This document shows, in pieces, positions 1 through 7,513 of a stretch of 13,478 nucleotides of DNA (positions are counted from its first letter, which is position 1; the number at the start of each line of letters is the position of its first letter). Source of the stretch: DAOTXN01 sp034435435 (GTDB lineage: Bacteria > Chloroflexota > Anaerolineae > S140-20); NCBI GenBank assembly GCA_034435435.1, contig DAOTXN010000034.1:1-13478 (forward strand), in the 5' to 3' direction. Below the pieces are notes generated by a model, which was not told the DNA's origin, did no database searches, and saw nothing but the letters and a program-made list of their open reading frames with translations. The position numbers and the translations under genes are program-made.

Positions 1-454
1 CGAGCGCATAGAAGGCCTGGTCGTTCTGATAGCCCACCACCAGCCCCGGCAGCTCGCCCGTGGCGATGCCTGCGTTTACCTTGTCGCGGATGTCGTCGTA
101 GCTGCCCTGGTTGGTGGCGTTCACCGTGATGCCACACGCGTTCGTGGCGTTGAACTCGGCGATCATCTCCAATAGCGCCTCTTCGCGCTCGCGGCTGTGG
201 TTGTGCCACCAGTCGAACGTCACCCCGCGCGGGTCTACTCCTGCCAGTGGCCCCTCCGTCGCTGGCGTACACGCCTCCACCGTAGACGCCTCTGTAGGCT
301 GCACCTGGGGCGTTGCCGTGGGCTGCTCTTTGGGCGTTCCGGTGAGCTCTTGTGTTGGTTGAGGTGTGTCGGTGGCCTTTTCGCCGCCGCACGCCGCCAG
401 CAGCAGCGCCAGCACAAAAACCGTCAACAGTGTTACTAGATTACGGGATTTCAT
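1..454 (-). CDS. Lipoprotein solute-binding protein of a sugar ABC transporter (partial, C-terminus off the left edge)
   Basis: Seen: an ATG at 454-452 with a GGAGG ribosome site six bases upstream opens a frame that runs off the window, giving 151 codons. It begins with a lipoprotein signal (MKSRN, a hydrophobic stretch, then lipobox LAAC with Cys22). A Thr/Pro/Gln-rich linker follows (about residues 25-60), then a mature domain beginning VTFDWWHNHSRE with SYDDIRDKVNAGIATGELP further on. Family knowledge: that order (lipobox, flexible linker, 'W' strand, 'ELPG/DV' loop) is typical of family-1 extracellular sugar-binding proteins, which are anchored outside the membrane and deliver ligand to MalF/MalG-type permeases. 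Context: it lies 93 bp downstream of two such permeases on the same strand, so it is very probably their receptor. Being last in the operon is less usual, since the binding protein often comes first. The ligand cannot be predicted. The end of the gene is not in the window. Confidence 0.88.
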   Translation of the reverse strand, partial: MKSRNLVTLLTVFVLALLLAACGGEKATDTPQPTQELTGTPKEQPTATPQVQPTEASTVEACTPATEGPLAGVDPRGVTFDWWHNHSREREEALLEMIAEFNATNACGITVNATNQGSYDDIRDKVNAGIATGELPGLVVGYQNDQAFYAL

Positions 455-457
455 TTT

Positions 458-465
458 TCTCCTCC
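458..465 (-). promoter_or_regulatory. Ribosome binding site of the solute-binding protein gene
   Basis: The minus strand reads GGAGGAGA here, with GGAGG six bases before the ATG at 454. This strong site fixes the start of a gene whose other end lies outside the window. Confidence 0.8.
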
Positions 466-491
466 AAGACTTTATGATTTTCATACACGAA

Positions 492-501
492 CGACCGGTC
501 G
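492..501. repeat. Perfect 10-bp palindrome between the permease and binding-protein genes
   Basis: CGACCGGTCG is its own reverse complement. It lies in the 93-bp gap between the MalG-like stop (548) and the binding-protein start (454), about 37 bp upstream of that start. It could be an operator for a separate promoter of the binding-protein gene, or the base of a small RNA hairpin. I could not find a convincing -35/-10 pair next to it, so its role is open. Confidence 0.35.
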
Positions 502-523
502 CTGGTTATTTTGAATCACATCA

Positions 524-545
524 CCACCTTTCACAAGTGGAAGGT
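524..545. repeat. Alternative small hairpins just downstream of the MalG-like gene
   Basis: Two overlapping inverted repeats are present: CCAC (524-527) with GTGG (537-540), and ACCTT (526-530) with AAGGT (541-545). They lie right after the permease stop in the direction of transcription. No T-run follows, so this is not a classical terminator. It may reduce read-through or protect the upstream transcript from decay, but stems this short can occur by chance. Confidence 0.2.
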
Positions 546-547
546 TA

Positions 548-1424
<877 letters not shown>

Positions 1425-1432
<8 letters not shown>

Positions 1433-3110
1433 AGAACACTCTCTTTTCGGCGATGCGGCTATTGAGGATGGTCAATATCAAAATGACGCCCAGCAGCACC
1501 AGCGCCAGCGCCGCCGCGTAACCATAGCGTGTGTTGCGGTTGAATTCGTTAAAAATCACAATGCTGGCCGCATCGGTCGTCCCCAGTGCGGCCCCGCTGC
1601 GCAACACCCACACGTGATTGAAGGCTTTGAAGGTGCCGATGACGGCCAGCAACGTCAAAAAGTAGGTCGTGGGTGACAGCAGCGGCAGTGTGATGTGACG
1701 GAATTGAGACCAGCGCCCCGCGCCGTCGATGGCTGCGGCTTCGTACAACTCGCTGGGGATGCTGCCCAACCCGGCCAAAAAGATGACCGTGTCGTATCCC
1801 ACATAGCTCCACACATTATAGATGATGAGGACGACCAGGGCCAGGCTGGGTCCTTCGGCCCAAGTGGGCAGATCAACTCCGGAGCCGGCGATCATCTGAA
1901 AGACGCCCCGGGGTTCGTCCAGCCACAACAGCGGTTTGGCGCCGAGAAGCTTCAAAAGGCTGTTCATCGGCTTGGTAGGCCCGCTAGAAAAGAACACGCG
2001 AAAGACCGCCGCTGCCGCAACAGTGGGCGTGATGTAGGGTAAAAAGTAAATCAATCGGAACAGGGCTTTGCCCCGGATGTTTTGAAAGAGCAGGACCGCT
2101 AAAAGCAGCGAAATACCCAATTGGAATGGGACGGTCCCGACAGAATAATACACCGTGACCTTTAGCCCTTCCCACCAGTCCTTGTCGCCGGCCGAGACGA
2201 CGCGGGGCAGCTCGCCAATGAGCGCCCACGCCCCGACGGCCAATATGGCCGCGGCGGCCAGGTGAAACAGCGTCGCGGCGCTCGAGTCGCGCCGCCTGGC
2301 GGCCTGCCATAACCACCAGGAGAGCCATAAAAGCCCAAAACCGGCGCCGATGGTCACCACCTGAACCCAGAGTTCCAATGGCTCTCCCTGTTCCAGGGCC
2401 GCCTGATATGCTGCTTGGATCTGGGTGTAGGTCAGCCGGCCCAGCAGAAACGCGCCCAGCACCAATAAAAAGGCCCAGGTCAGCGATGTGTTGTAGGACC
2501 CGTCGCGCGGGCTGCGCGTCACAAAACGATGGACCACGTATGCCAGCGCCAACCCTACGAGCAGGATCAGCAACGCGGTCCGCAGGGCCGATTGTACCGC
2601 CGGCGTGCGCCAGGCCTCTCCCAAAAGGCGCACAAAGAGTTCCTGCGTGCGTTTTTGACCCTTGGCCTTATCGGGAATAGCCAGGACTTCGGGTAGCAAA
2701 AGAACGCCAAAATGCACCAACTTGCCCAAACCGGCCGCCGCCGCCACCGCCGGCGCCAACCACGCCCACGGCCGGTCGCCGTGCTCTCGGGCGACGCGCC
2801 ACACTTGTAACCAGGCTCGCGCGGCCAAAATCACGAGGACAATGGCTAACCCAAAAGCTCCCACGTAGGTCAGCGCATCCATGGCCGTGACATAGTTTTC
2901 CAGCCCGAGGTATTTACCAGGAGTGATGCGCCAGCGGTGCAAGCTGACGTAAAATGCAAAGGCGATGGGGAACAAACCAAACAAGCCAATGATGAGAAAA
3001 GCCGGCAAGACAAACAAATAAGCCGTCAGGCTCGTTTTAACGTGTCGCCCGCGCCGGCCACGAAACAGCCCCAACCCTGCCTTGAGTACAGATTGTTCAC
3101 GAGTTTCCAT
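1425..3110 (-). CDS. Carbohydrate ABC transporter permease, MalF-type, with a large extra membrane domain
   Basis: This 561-residue protein should pair with the MalG-like permease. Seen: a canonical MalF N-terminus (helix about 30-56, then SLHRW and GLENYV at 56-73) and a canonical remainder from about 310 on: WEGLKVTVYYSVGTVPFQLGISLLLAVLL, then FRLIYFLPYITP, and the EAA loop YEAAAIDGAGRW...LP at 456-476. Between them lie about 230 residues that ordinary members of roughly 300 residues lack. This block holds five or six hydrophobic segments (about 81-104, 117-141, 174-196, 209-226, 248-268, 279-300) joined by basic or polar loops. The reading frame is open and in register at both joins, so it is not a frameshift artefact. 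E. coli MalF is also long (514 residues), but because of a soluble periplasmic loop, not membrane helices. Start at 3110 is supported by AGGA six bases upstream. It is the first gene of the operon. Confidence 0.9.
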
Positions 3111-3220
3111 GGGCTATCCTTTTTGTGCCAGGCGATTGTTTATGAGGTGTACAGCTAGGGCCATTTGGCTCACTGGGCATCGCTTGCGAGGAGAGGTCAT
3201 TTCAAAAAAAACCGTCAGCT

Positions 3221-3231
3221 CGAACCGTTCG
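3221..3231. promoter_or_regulatory. Inverted repeat CGAAC-C-GTTCG, possible operator of the ABC importer operon
   Basis: This is a perfect 5+1+5 inverted repeat about 110 bp upstream of the MalF-like start. A shifted dyad AACC/GGTT overlaps it (3223-3235). Sugar ABC operons are commonly controlled by LacI-family repressors that bind short palindromes of this size, so an operator is a reasonable guess. No regulator gene of that family is in the window. A similar symmetric sequence, CGACCGGTCG, occurs before the binding-protein gene. Confidence 0.3.
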
Positions 3232-3415
3232 GGTTAGCCTGTACCAAATACGGGGGATGGCGTGAACTGGCCATTCCAACTCCTTGATCATATTGAGGCA
3301 AAGCCAGTCGAAGCAATGTCATTATAGCAAAGAAGACATGATGGGTCAAGCACTTTGGCTCACGCCGATCCCAAGGGCCGTCTGGGTCTCAAAAAGCCAT
3401 ACTACCTCAGTCTGT

Positions 3416-3441
3416 TTAACAAACGGTTATCGGATTGTTAA
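3416..3441. promoter_or_regulatory. Inverted repeat TTAACAA-N12-TTGTTAA upstream of the Lgt-like operon promoter
   Basis: Two perfect 7-bp arms (3416-3422 and 3435-3441) are separated by 12 bp. Centre-to-centre distance is about 19 bp, close to two helical turns, which suits a dimeric DNA-binding protein. It ends 29 bp before the -35 box at 3471. It could be an activator site for that promoter; no regulator can be assigned. Confidence 0.3.
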
Positions 3442-3470
3442 CGTCTGTATAAATCTCAAGCGGCGCTGAC

Positions 3471-3498
3471 TTGACCGAGTAATGCTTTATGTTATCAT
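3471..3498 (+). promoter_or_regulatory. Predicted sigma-70-type promoter with extended -10, driving the Lgt-like operon
   Basis: TTGACC (3471-3476) matches the -35 consensus in five of six positions. A 16-bp spacer follows, then TATCAT (3493-3498, five of six), preceded by TG at 3490-3491 as an extended -10. Transcription would begin near 3505. This would exclude the upstream ATG at 3482 as the start of the next gene and leaves ATG 3509 or, better, ATG 3557. Confidence 0.55.
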
Positions 3499-3520
3499 AC
3501 CACCGACAATGAAAGCGCAT

Positions 3521-3533
3521 CGTCATTCGTCAC
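3521..3533 (-). repeat. Copy A of a short dispersed repeat (GTGACGAATGACG), inverted
   Basis: On the minus strand this reads GTGACGAATGACG, identical over 13 bases to 4344-4356 on the plus strand. The two copies flank the Lgt-like gene in opposite orientation. Similar ACGAATGACGAA strings are, to my knowledge, common between genes in Chloroflexota genomes. Confidence 0.6.
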
Positions 3534-3556
3534 TCGTCCATTGGCAAGATAAGGCT

Positions 3557-4354
3557 ATGTTTGCCACAACTGTTCAATTTGGCCCGTTTCGTTTTCCAAC
3601 GTATGCTACTTTGCTCGGACTGGGATTGGTCGGCGGCGTGCTCATCAGCGCCTGGCAGGGGCGGCGGCGCGGTTTAGCGCCGATTCGTCCTTTCGACGCG
3701 GCCCTGCTGGCTGCGCTTGGAGCATGGGTGGGCGCGCGAGCGGCCTACGTCGGCATAAACTGGGCCTATTATCACGACCATCTATCCGAAGCGCTGCGGC
3801 CCTGGGCCGGCGGGTTGGCCTGGCAAGGTGGATGGGTAGTAGGACTGTTGTCGATTCTGTGCTACGGTCGGTACTTTCGCGTGCCTTTGGGTCGGCTGCT
3901 GGACGCATTGGCGTGGGGAATAGCTTGGTTTACGCTGTGCGTTTGGTTGGGCAGCGGGGTCGTCCACGACGTTTATGGCCGTGAAACCTGGCCCAACGAA
4001 GGATTGTGGTGGCGACTGAGCGACGATTTGCCCGATTTGTACGGTCTGCGCGCCCCGCGCATCAATGTGCCCTTACTGGGCATCCTGTGGAGTGGGCTGA
4101 TTTTTGTCAGCTTGGGATTGTTTGGCAAGACGTTCAGCCGCCCCGGTCTTTTGTTTTCCATTTACTTGGGATTGACCGGGCTAGGCGGTCTGGCGCTGGT
4201 CCCACTCCAGGCCAATCCGGCCCCTTATCTGCTGCATGTGCGCCTAGACTGGTGGTTCAACCTGGCGCTAGTGGTCGCTGGACTGGTCGGGTTAATTTTG
4301 ACTCAACGACGAAGGACGAATCCTTCGACTATGCTCAGGACAGGTGACGAATGA
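3557..4354 (+). CDS. Divergent membrane protein of the prolipoprotein diacylglyceryl transferase (Lgt) fold, probably not a working Lgt
   Basis: This 265-residue integral membrane protein has about seven helices. Seen: an Lgt-like start (VQFGPFRFPTYATLLGLGLVGG), GGLAWQGG at 85-92 where Lgt has GGxSFHGG, and VWLGSGVVHDVYGRE at 129-143 where Lgt has the GRIGNFxNGE signature followed by GR. So the essential His is Gln90, the essential Arg of the signature is Trp130, and the second essential Arg of the C-terminal segment is not evident near 215-222. Family knowledge says those residues bind phosphatidylglycerol and drive lipidation of the cysteine in lipoproteins, so transferase activity is unlikely. 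I chose ATG 3557, preceded by AAGG, because the family similarity begins there and the predicted promoter overlaps the earlier ATG 3482; ATG 3509 is an alternative. The last residues (about 253-265) are encoded by dispersed repeat DNA. The stop overlaps the next start (ATGA). Confidence 0.72.
   Translation: MFATTVQFGPFRFPTYATLLGLGLVGGVLISAWQGRRRGLAPIRPFDAALLAALGAWVGARAAYVGINWAYYHDHLSEALRPWAGGLAWQGGWVVGLLSILCYGRYFRVPLGRLLDALAWGIAWFTLCVWLGSGVVHDVYGRETWPNEGLWWRLSDDLPDLYGLRAPRINVPLLGILWSGLIFVSLGLFGKTFSRPGLLFSIYLGLTGLGGLALVPLQANPAPYLLHVRLDWWFNLALVVAGLVGLILTQRRRTNPSTMLRTGDE
4322..4344 (+). repeat. Dispersed repeat of the TTCGACTATGCTCAGGAC type at the 3' end of the Lgt-like gene
   Basis: The core TTCGACTATGCTCAGGAC is a sequence I recognise as recurring many times in Chloroflexota genomes; translated in other frames it gives the familiar 'SFDYAQDR' string. 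Here it encodes the last residues (PSTMLRTG) of the Lgt-like protein, outside its membrane domain. Only one copy is in this window, so its repetitive nature rests on general knowledge. Confidence 0.5.
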
Positions 4355-4356
4355 CG
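4344..4356 (+). repeat. Copy B of the dispersed repeat GTGACGAATGACG
   Basis: Thirteen bases are identical, in inverted orientation, to 3521-3533. This copy contains the overlapping stop (TGA) and start (ATG) codons joining the Lgt-like and isomerase-like genes, so the coupling junction itself lies in the repeat. A partial ACGAAG/ACGAAT pair also precedes it at 4308-4321. Confidence 0.6.
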
Positions 4357-5205
4357 AATCCCCAATCTCTAATCTCCAATCTCCAATCCCCAGCCATCGC
4401 CATCAACACCGGCAGTATCTCTTTCGACACACCTGCGGCGGTGTCGCAGGCCAAAGGGCTAGGTTTTACCGCACTAGAGATCAATTTGCAGCAAGCCGAA
4501 CTGCGCTACGACTTTCACCGGCAACCCAATCTTGCTTTCTATGAGACGCTGGTCCAAGAGATTCATTTGCGCAATATGCGCGTGGTGTCGGTTCATAACC
4601 TCTTTCTCACCAGCGCGCAGGTCTTTTCCGAACAGGCGCGGCGCGAGATCCTGGGGCTGGTGGGCCGCTTGACGGCGCAGTTGGGCGCTTTTATCTTGGT
4701 CGTGCATCCCGCCGACATTTTCACTTCCGAAGAAGCCCTCAATCGTTATCTGTCGGGTCGGCCCCAACAACGCTCAAGGCTGCCGCTCATCTCGGGCTTT
4801 CGCAAAGTGCAGCGGGAGCTAAAAAATTTGGGAGTGAGCTTGGCCCTGGAGAACGTCAACCATTGGCGCGATACACTGCTCACCAACCAGGCCGACCACA
4901 TGCAGGCATTGGTCGAAGCGCTGGATTGCTACGTTGCGCTGGACGTGCATCGCTGTCTCCAACGTCCCAATCTTGAACGCTGGGTCGAGTTGGTGGGCGA
5001 GCGCATCGCCGTCCTGCATCTGCACGACGAGGTGGACGGGCAGGAACACCATCCCCCGCTCGGTACAGCCTGGCGCGAACGGGTGGCGTTACTCAAAGGA
5101 ACGGCAGCCCAAGCGTGCGTCATCGAGGCCAGCACAACTCCCATGGCCCACGGCAACATCCGCGCCAGTCGTGAGTACATCGCTCGACTGTGGCGGGAGA
5201 CGTAA
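4351..5205 (+). CDS. Sugar phosphate isomerase/epimerase-like TIM-barrel protein (AP endonuclease 2 superfamily)
   Basis: This 284-residue, probably cytoplasmic protein has the strand pattern and metal-ligand positions of the xylose isomerase-like/AP endonuclease 2 barrel. Seen: a first strand AIAINTGSI (15-23), GFTALEINL (38-46), VVSVHN (78-83), FILVVHP (114-120), SLALENVN with Glu167, CYVALDVHR with Asp198 and His200, VLHLHD (221-226) with a following HHPPLG, and ACVIEAS with Glu259. Glu167, Asp198, His200/His225 and Glu259 fit the usual divalent-metal set. The family includes epimerases, isomerases, dehydratases and endonuclease IV; the substrate cannot be deduced. The first 14 residues (TNPQSLISNLQSP) are encoded by an AATCTCC heptad repeat and precede the fold, so they look like an accreted tail. 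The start overlaps the Lgt-like stop by 4 bp; no other start lies near. The gene is followed after 33 bp by the protease gene. Confidence 0.78.
   Translation: MTNPQSLISNLQSPAIAINTGSISFDTPAAVSQAKGLGFTALEINLQQAELRYDFHRQPNLAFYETLVQEIHLRNMRVVSVHNLFLTSAQVFSEQARREILGLVGRLTAQLGAFILVVHPADIFTSEEALNRYLSGRPQQRSRLPLISGFRKVQRELKNLGVSLALENVNHWRDTLLTNQADHMQALVEALDCYVALDVHRCLQRPNLERWVELVGERIAVLHLHDEVDGQEHHPPLGTAWRERVALLKGTAAQACVIEASTTPMAHGNIRASREYIARLWRET
4357..4391 (+). repeat. Five-unit heptad tandem repeat (AATCTCC type) inside the start of the isomerase-like gene
   Basis: The units read AATCCCC, AATCTCT, AATCTCC, AATCTCC and AATCCCC in direct succession. They are translated as the extra N-terminus of the isomerase-like protein (residues 3-14). 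Because 7 is not a multiple of 3, a change in unit number would shift the frame between ATG 4351 and the fold. Confidence 0.75.
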
Positions 5206-5229
5206 GAGGTGTTGGACATTGGAGAGTGT

Positions 5230-5234
5230 GGAGG
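5230..5234 (+). promoter_or_regulatory. Ribosome binding site deciding the protease start
   Basis: GGAGG lies four bases before ATG 5239. The spacing is a little short but the match is strong, and it favours this start over the GTG at 5209, which would add ten residues in front of the signal peptide. Confidence 0.6.
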
Positions 5235-5238
5235 CGTT

Positions 5239-7503
5239 ATGAGCAAGAAAAGATGGCTTCTTGTCGTTGGGGTGATGATGAGTGGAGTGTTCCTGATTAC
5301 CATCTCAATCAAGGCTGAAATGAAATCCGCGTCGGCCACAGTCGGCTTTGCAAAACTTTCCCCGGCGCTGTGGGAAGATCTGGCCGAGGGCGGCGAGACG
5401 ACTTTTCTCGTGCTGCTGACCGAACAGGCCGACTTGACACACGTGACAACGCTTTCCGGCAAAGCCGCCAAAGGCCGCGCCGTGTACGACGCGCTGCGGA
5501 CTGTGGCCCAACGCACCCAGGCCCCTCTGCGGACCTGGCTCGATGCCCACGGCGTTGAATACCGTTCCTTTTACATCGTGAATATGCTGGCCGTGCGCGG
5601 CGACGCTGCATTGGCCCTAGCGTTGACTAAACGCCCCGACGTAGCCCGCCTGGCAGCCAATCCCTTTGTCCGCGCCGACCTGCCCATCCACGAGCCCTCG
5701 ACGGCTGCCACGCCGAGCGCCGTCGCCAGCATTCCTTGGGGAGTGGCTCAAATCAACGCCGACGACGTGTGGGCGCTGGGCGTCACCGGACAGGGGATCA
5801 TCGTGGCCGGACAGGACACCGGCTACGATTGGGATCACCCGGCGCTCGTCGACCAGTATCGCGGCTGGAACGGCGCGACGGTCATCCACGACTACAACTG
5901 GCACGACGCCATTCACAGCGGCGGCGGTAGTTGCGGGGCCGATTCGCCCGAACCCTGCGACGATTACGGCCACGGCACGCACACGCTGGGGACCATGATC
6001 GGCGACGACGGTCTGGGCAGCCAGATCGGCGTGGCGCCGGGCGCGCAATGGATCGGCTGCCGCAATATGAACGTGGGCGTGGGCACGCCCGCCACCTACG
6101 CCGAGTGTTTCGAGTTCTTCCTGGCCCCCTATCCGCTCGGCGGCGACCCTTTGACCGACGGCGACCCCACTAAAGCGCCGCACGTGATCAACAACTCGTG
6201 GAGCTGCCCCGTCTCGGAAGGCTGCGACGTGGACTCGTTGCGCGATGTGGTGGAAAACACCCGCGCGGCGGGTATCGTCGTGGTCGTCTCGGCAGGCAAC
6301 TCGGGCAGCGCCTGCTCTACAGTGAATACCCCTCCGGCTTTGCACGATGCGTCTTTTACCGTTGGCGCGACCGACGTGTCTGATCAGATTGCCAGTTTCA
6401 GCAGCCGTGGCCCCGTCACGGTTGATGGCAGTGGGCGGCCCAAGCCCGACGTAGCGGCGCCGGGGGTGAGTGTGTGGTCCAGTGTGCCAGATGGGGGCTA
6501 TGGCTACAAAAGCGGCACCTCGATGGCCGCCCCCCACGTGTCGGGATTGGTCGCGCTGCTGTGGTCGGCCTGGCCGCATTTGATTGGAAACGTAGACCTG
6601 ACAGAACGGATTATCCAGGAGACCGCCCGCCCCTGGGTCAACACGGCCTGCGGCGGCGACGCCGACGGCCACCCCAACAACGTCTACGGTTGGGGCATCG
6701 TGGATGCTCTGGCGGCGGTGCGTTACATCGGGCTGCATGTGAGCGCCTCCGCCGAACCGACATGGGTGGCGGCAGGAGGCGTCGTCACTTACACCTTTGC
6801 TGTAACCAACACCGGTGTGCTCAGCGCGGCCACTGGCGTGGTGTTGAGCGATAGCCTGCCCGTCAGTACCACCTTTGCCTGGGCCAGCGACGGCCCTACG
6901 GGCGACGGCCAAGACGTGATCTGGAGCCTGGGCGCGCTCTCACCCGGCCAATCGATCAACGCCACCTTGGCCGTCACTATCGAAAGCGGCGTGGTTAGCG
7001 GCACATTGATCAGTAACACTGACTATCAAGTGCGCAGCAACGAGCTGCCGGAGACGGTGAACGGCTCCCCGGTAGTCGTGACCGTCTTTCAAGTGGGAGA
7101 CCCGGTTACGTTGAGCGTCTCGGCCGACGTGACGCCGGGTTGGGTGCAGCCGGGCGGCCTGCTCACCTACACTTTTACGGTGAGTCACACCGGTCTGGCT
7201 CCTGCCACCGGCGTGGTGTTGAGCGACACGCTGCCGACGAGCACGACCTACGCCTGGAGCGGAAGCACGTTATGGCTGGGGGGTGAACAGGTGGTCTGGG
7301 ATCTGGGCACGCTGTATCCTGATACAGCGCTCAGCGTCACATTGGTCGTGACGGTAGCGCCGGGCCTGCCTCCCGGCGCAGCCATCATCAACACCGACTA
7401 TGCCGTGCGCAGCAACGAGGTGTTCGCGCCGGTGGCCGGTCCGCCGGTGGTGGCCCTGGTGCCGTGGCGCTATTTCATGCCGGTGGTGCTGGCGAAAGAT
7501 TAG
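5239..7503 (+). CDS. Secreted subtilisin-like serine protease (peptidase S8, bacillopeptidase F-like) with C-terminal DUF11-like repeats
   Basis: This 754-residue exoprotease has a signal peptide (KKR then a hydrophobic run to about residue 26). An inhibitor/propeptide-like region follows at about 52-150 (TTFLVLL...AVRGD...VARLAANPFV). The catalytic domain spans about 165-505. The triad is visible: Asp193 in GQDTGYDWDHPAL, His245 in DYGHGTHTLGTM and Ser428 in SGTSMAAPHVSG, with oxyanion Asn354 in VSAGNSGS. The stretch between Asp and His (QYRGWNG...HDYNWHDA...DDYGHGTHT) resembles bacillopeptidase F-type enzymes. Two homologous Ig-like/DUF11-type repeats follow, about 505-620 and 628-740; both contain YTF.V..TG....TGVVLSD.LP.STT.AW and end in NTDY.VRSNE. 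The protein ends PWRYFMPVVLAKD. ATG 5239 was chosen over GTG 5209 because GGAGG precedes it and the signal peptide begins there. Cysteine pairs (C232/C240, C283/C290) would suit disulphides outside the cell. It probably degrades extracellular protein. Confidence 0.93.
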   Translation: MSKKRWLLVVGVMMSGVFLITISIKAEMKSASATVGFAKLSPALWEDLAEGGETTFLVLLTEQADLTHVTTLSGKAAKGRAVYDALRTVAQRTQAPLRTWLDAHGVEYRSFYIVNMLAVRGDAALALALTKRPDVARLAANPFVRADLPIHEPSTAATPSAVASIPWGVAQINADDVWALGVTGQGIIVAGQDTGYDWDHPALVDQYRGWNGATVIHDYNWHDAIHSGGGSCGADSPEPCDDYGHGTHTLGTMIGDDGLGSQIGVAPGAQWIGCRNMNVGVGTPATYAECFEFFLAPYPLGGDPLTDGDPTKAPHVINNSWSCPVSEGCDVDSLRDVVENTRAAGIVVVVSAGNSGSACSTVNTPPALHDASFTVGATDVSDQIASFSSRGPVTVDGSGRPKPDVAAPGVSVWSSVPDGGYGYKSGTSMAAPHVSGLVALLWSAWPHLIGNVDLTERIIQETARPWVNTACGGDADGHPNNVYGWGIVDALAAVRYIGLHVSASAEPTWVAAGGVVTYTFAVTNTGVLSAATGVVLSDSLPVSTTFAWASDGPTGDGQDVIWSLGALSPGQSINATLAVTIESGVVSGTLISNTDYQVRSNELPETVNGSPVVVTVFQVGDPVTLSVSADVTPGWVQPGGLLTYTFTVSHTGLAPATGVVLSDTLPTSTTYAWSGSTLWLGGEQVVWDLGTLYPDTALSVTLVVTVAPGLPPGAAIINTDYAVRSNEVFAPVAGPPVVALVPWRYFMPVVLAKD

Positions 7504-7513
7504 GCGGATGCCA

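Larger units (their letters stand above)
3111..3556. other. Divergent intergenic region between the ABC importer operon and the Lgt-like operon
   Basis: This 446-bp stretch has no credible gene. It contains an A8 tract (3204-3211), a CGAAC/GTTCG inverted repeat (3221-3231), a TTAACAA/TTGTTAA inverted repeat (3416-3441), a good rightward promoter (3471-3498) and an inverted copy of the ACGAATGACG repeat (3521-3533). The AT content rises towards the right half. For the leftward operon I see a ribosome site (AGGA at 3120-3117) but no convincing -35/-10 pair. Confidence 0.6.

Noticed and set aside
3164..3363. 10-bp direct repeat TTTGGCTCAC at 3164-3173 and 3354-3363
   Set aside because: An exact ten-base match in 450 bp is not very unlikely by chance, and the flanks do not extend it clearly.
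3482..3556. Upstream ATG 3482 as the start of the Lgt-like protein
   Set aside because: The -10 box at 3493-3498 would lie inside the coding region, the extra 25 residues do not look like family sequence, and part of them is dispersed-repeat DNA.
5617..6912. Long open frame on the minus strand opposite the protease gene (431 residues)
   Set aside because: It is the GC-rich antisense shadow of the S8 domain. Its Arg/Ala/His/Gly composition has no motif, and the plus-strand protein has a complete catalytic triad.
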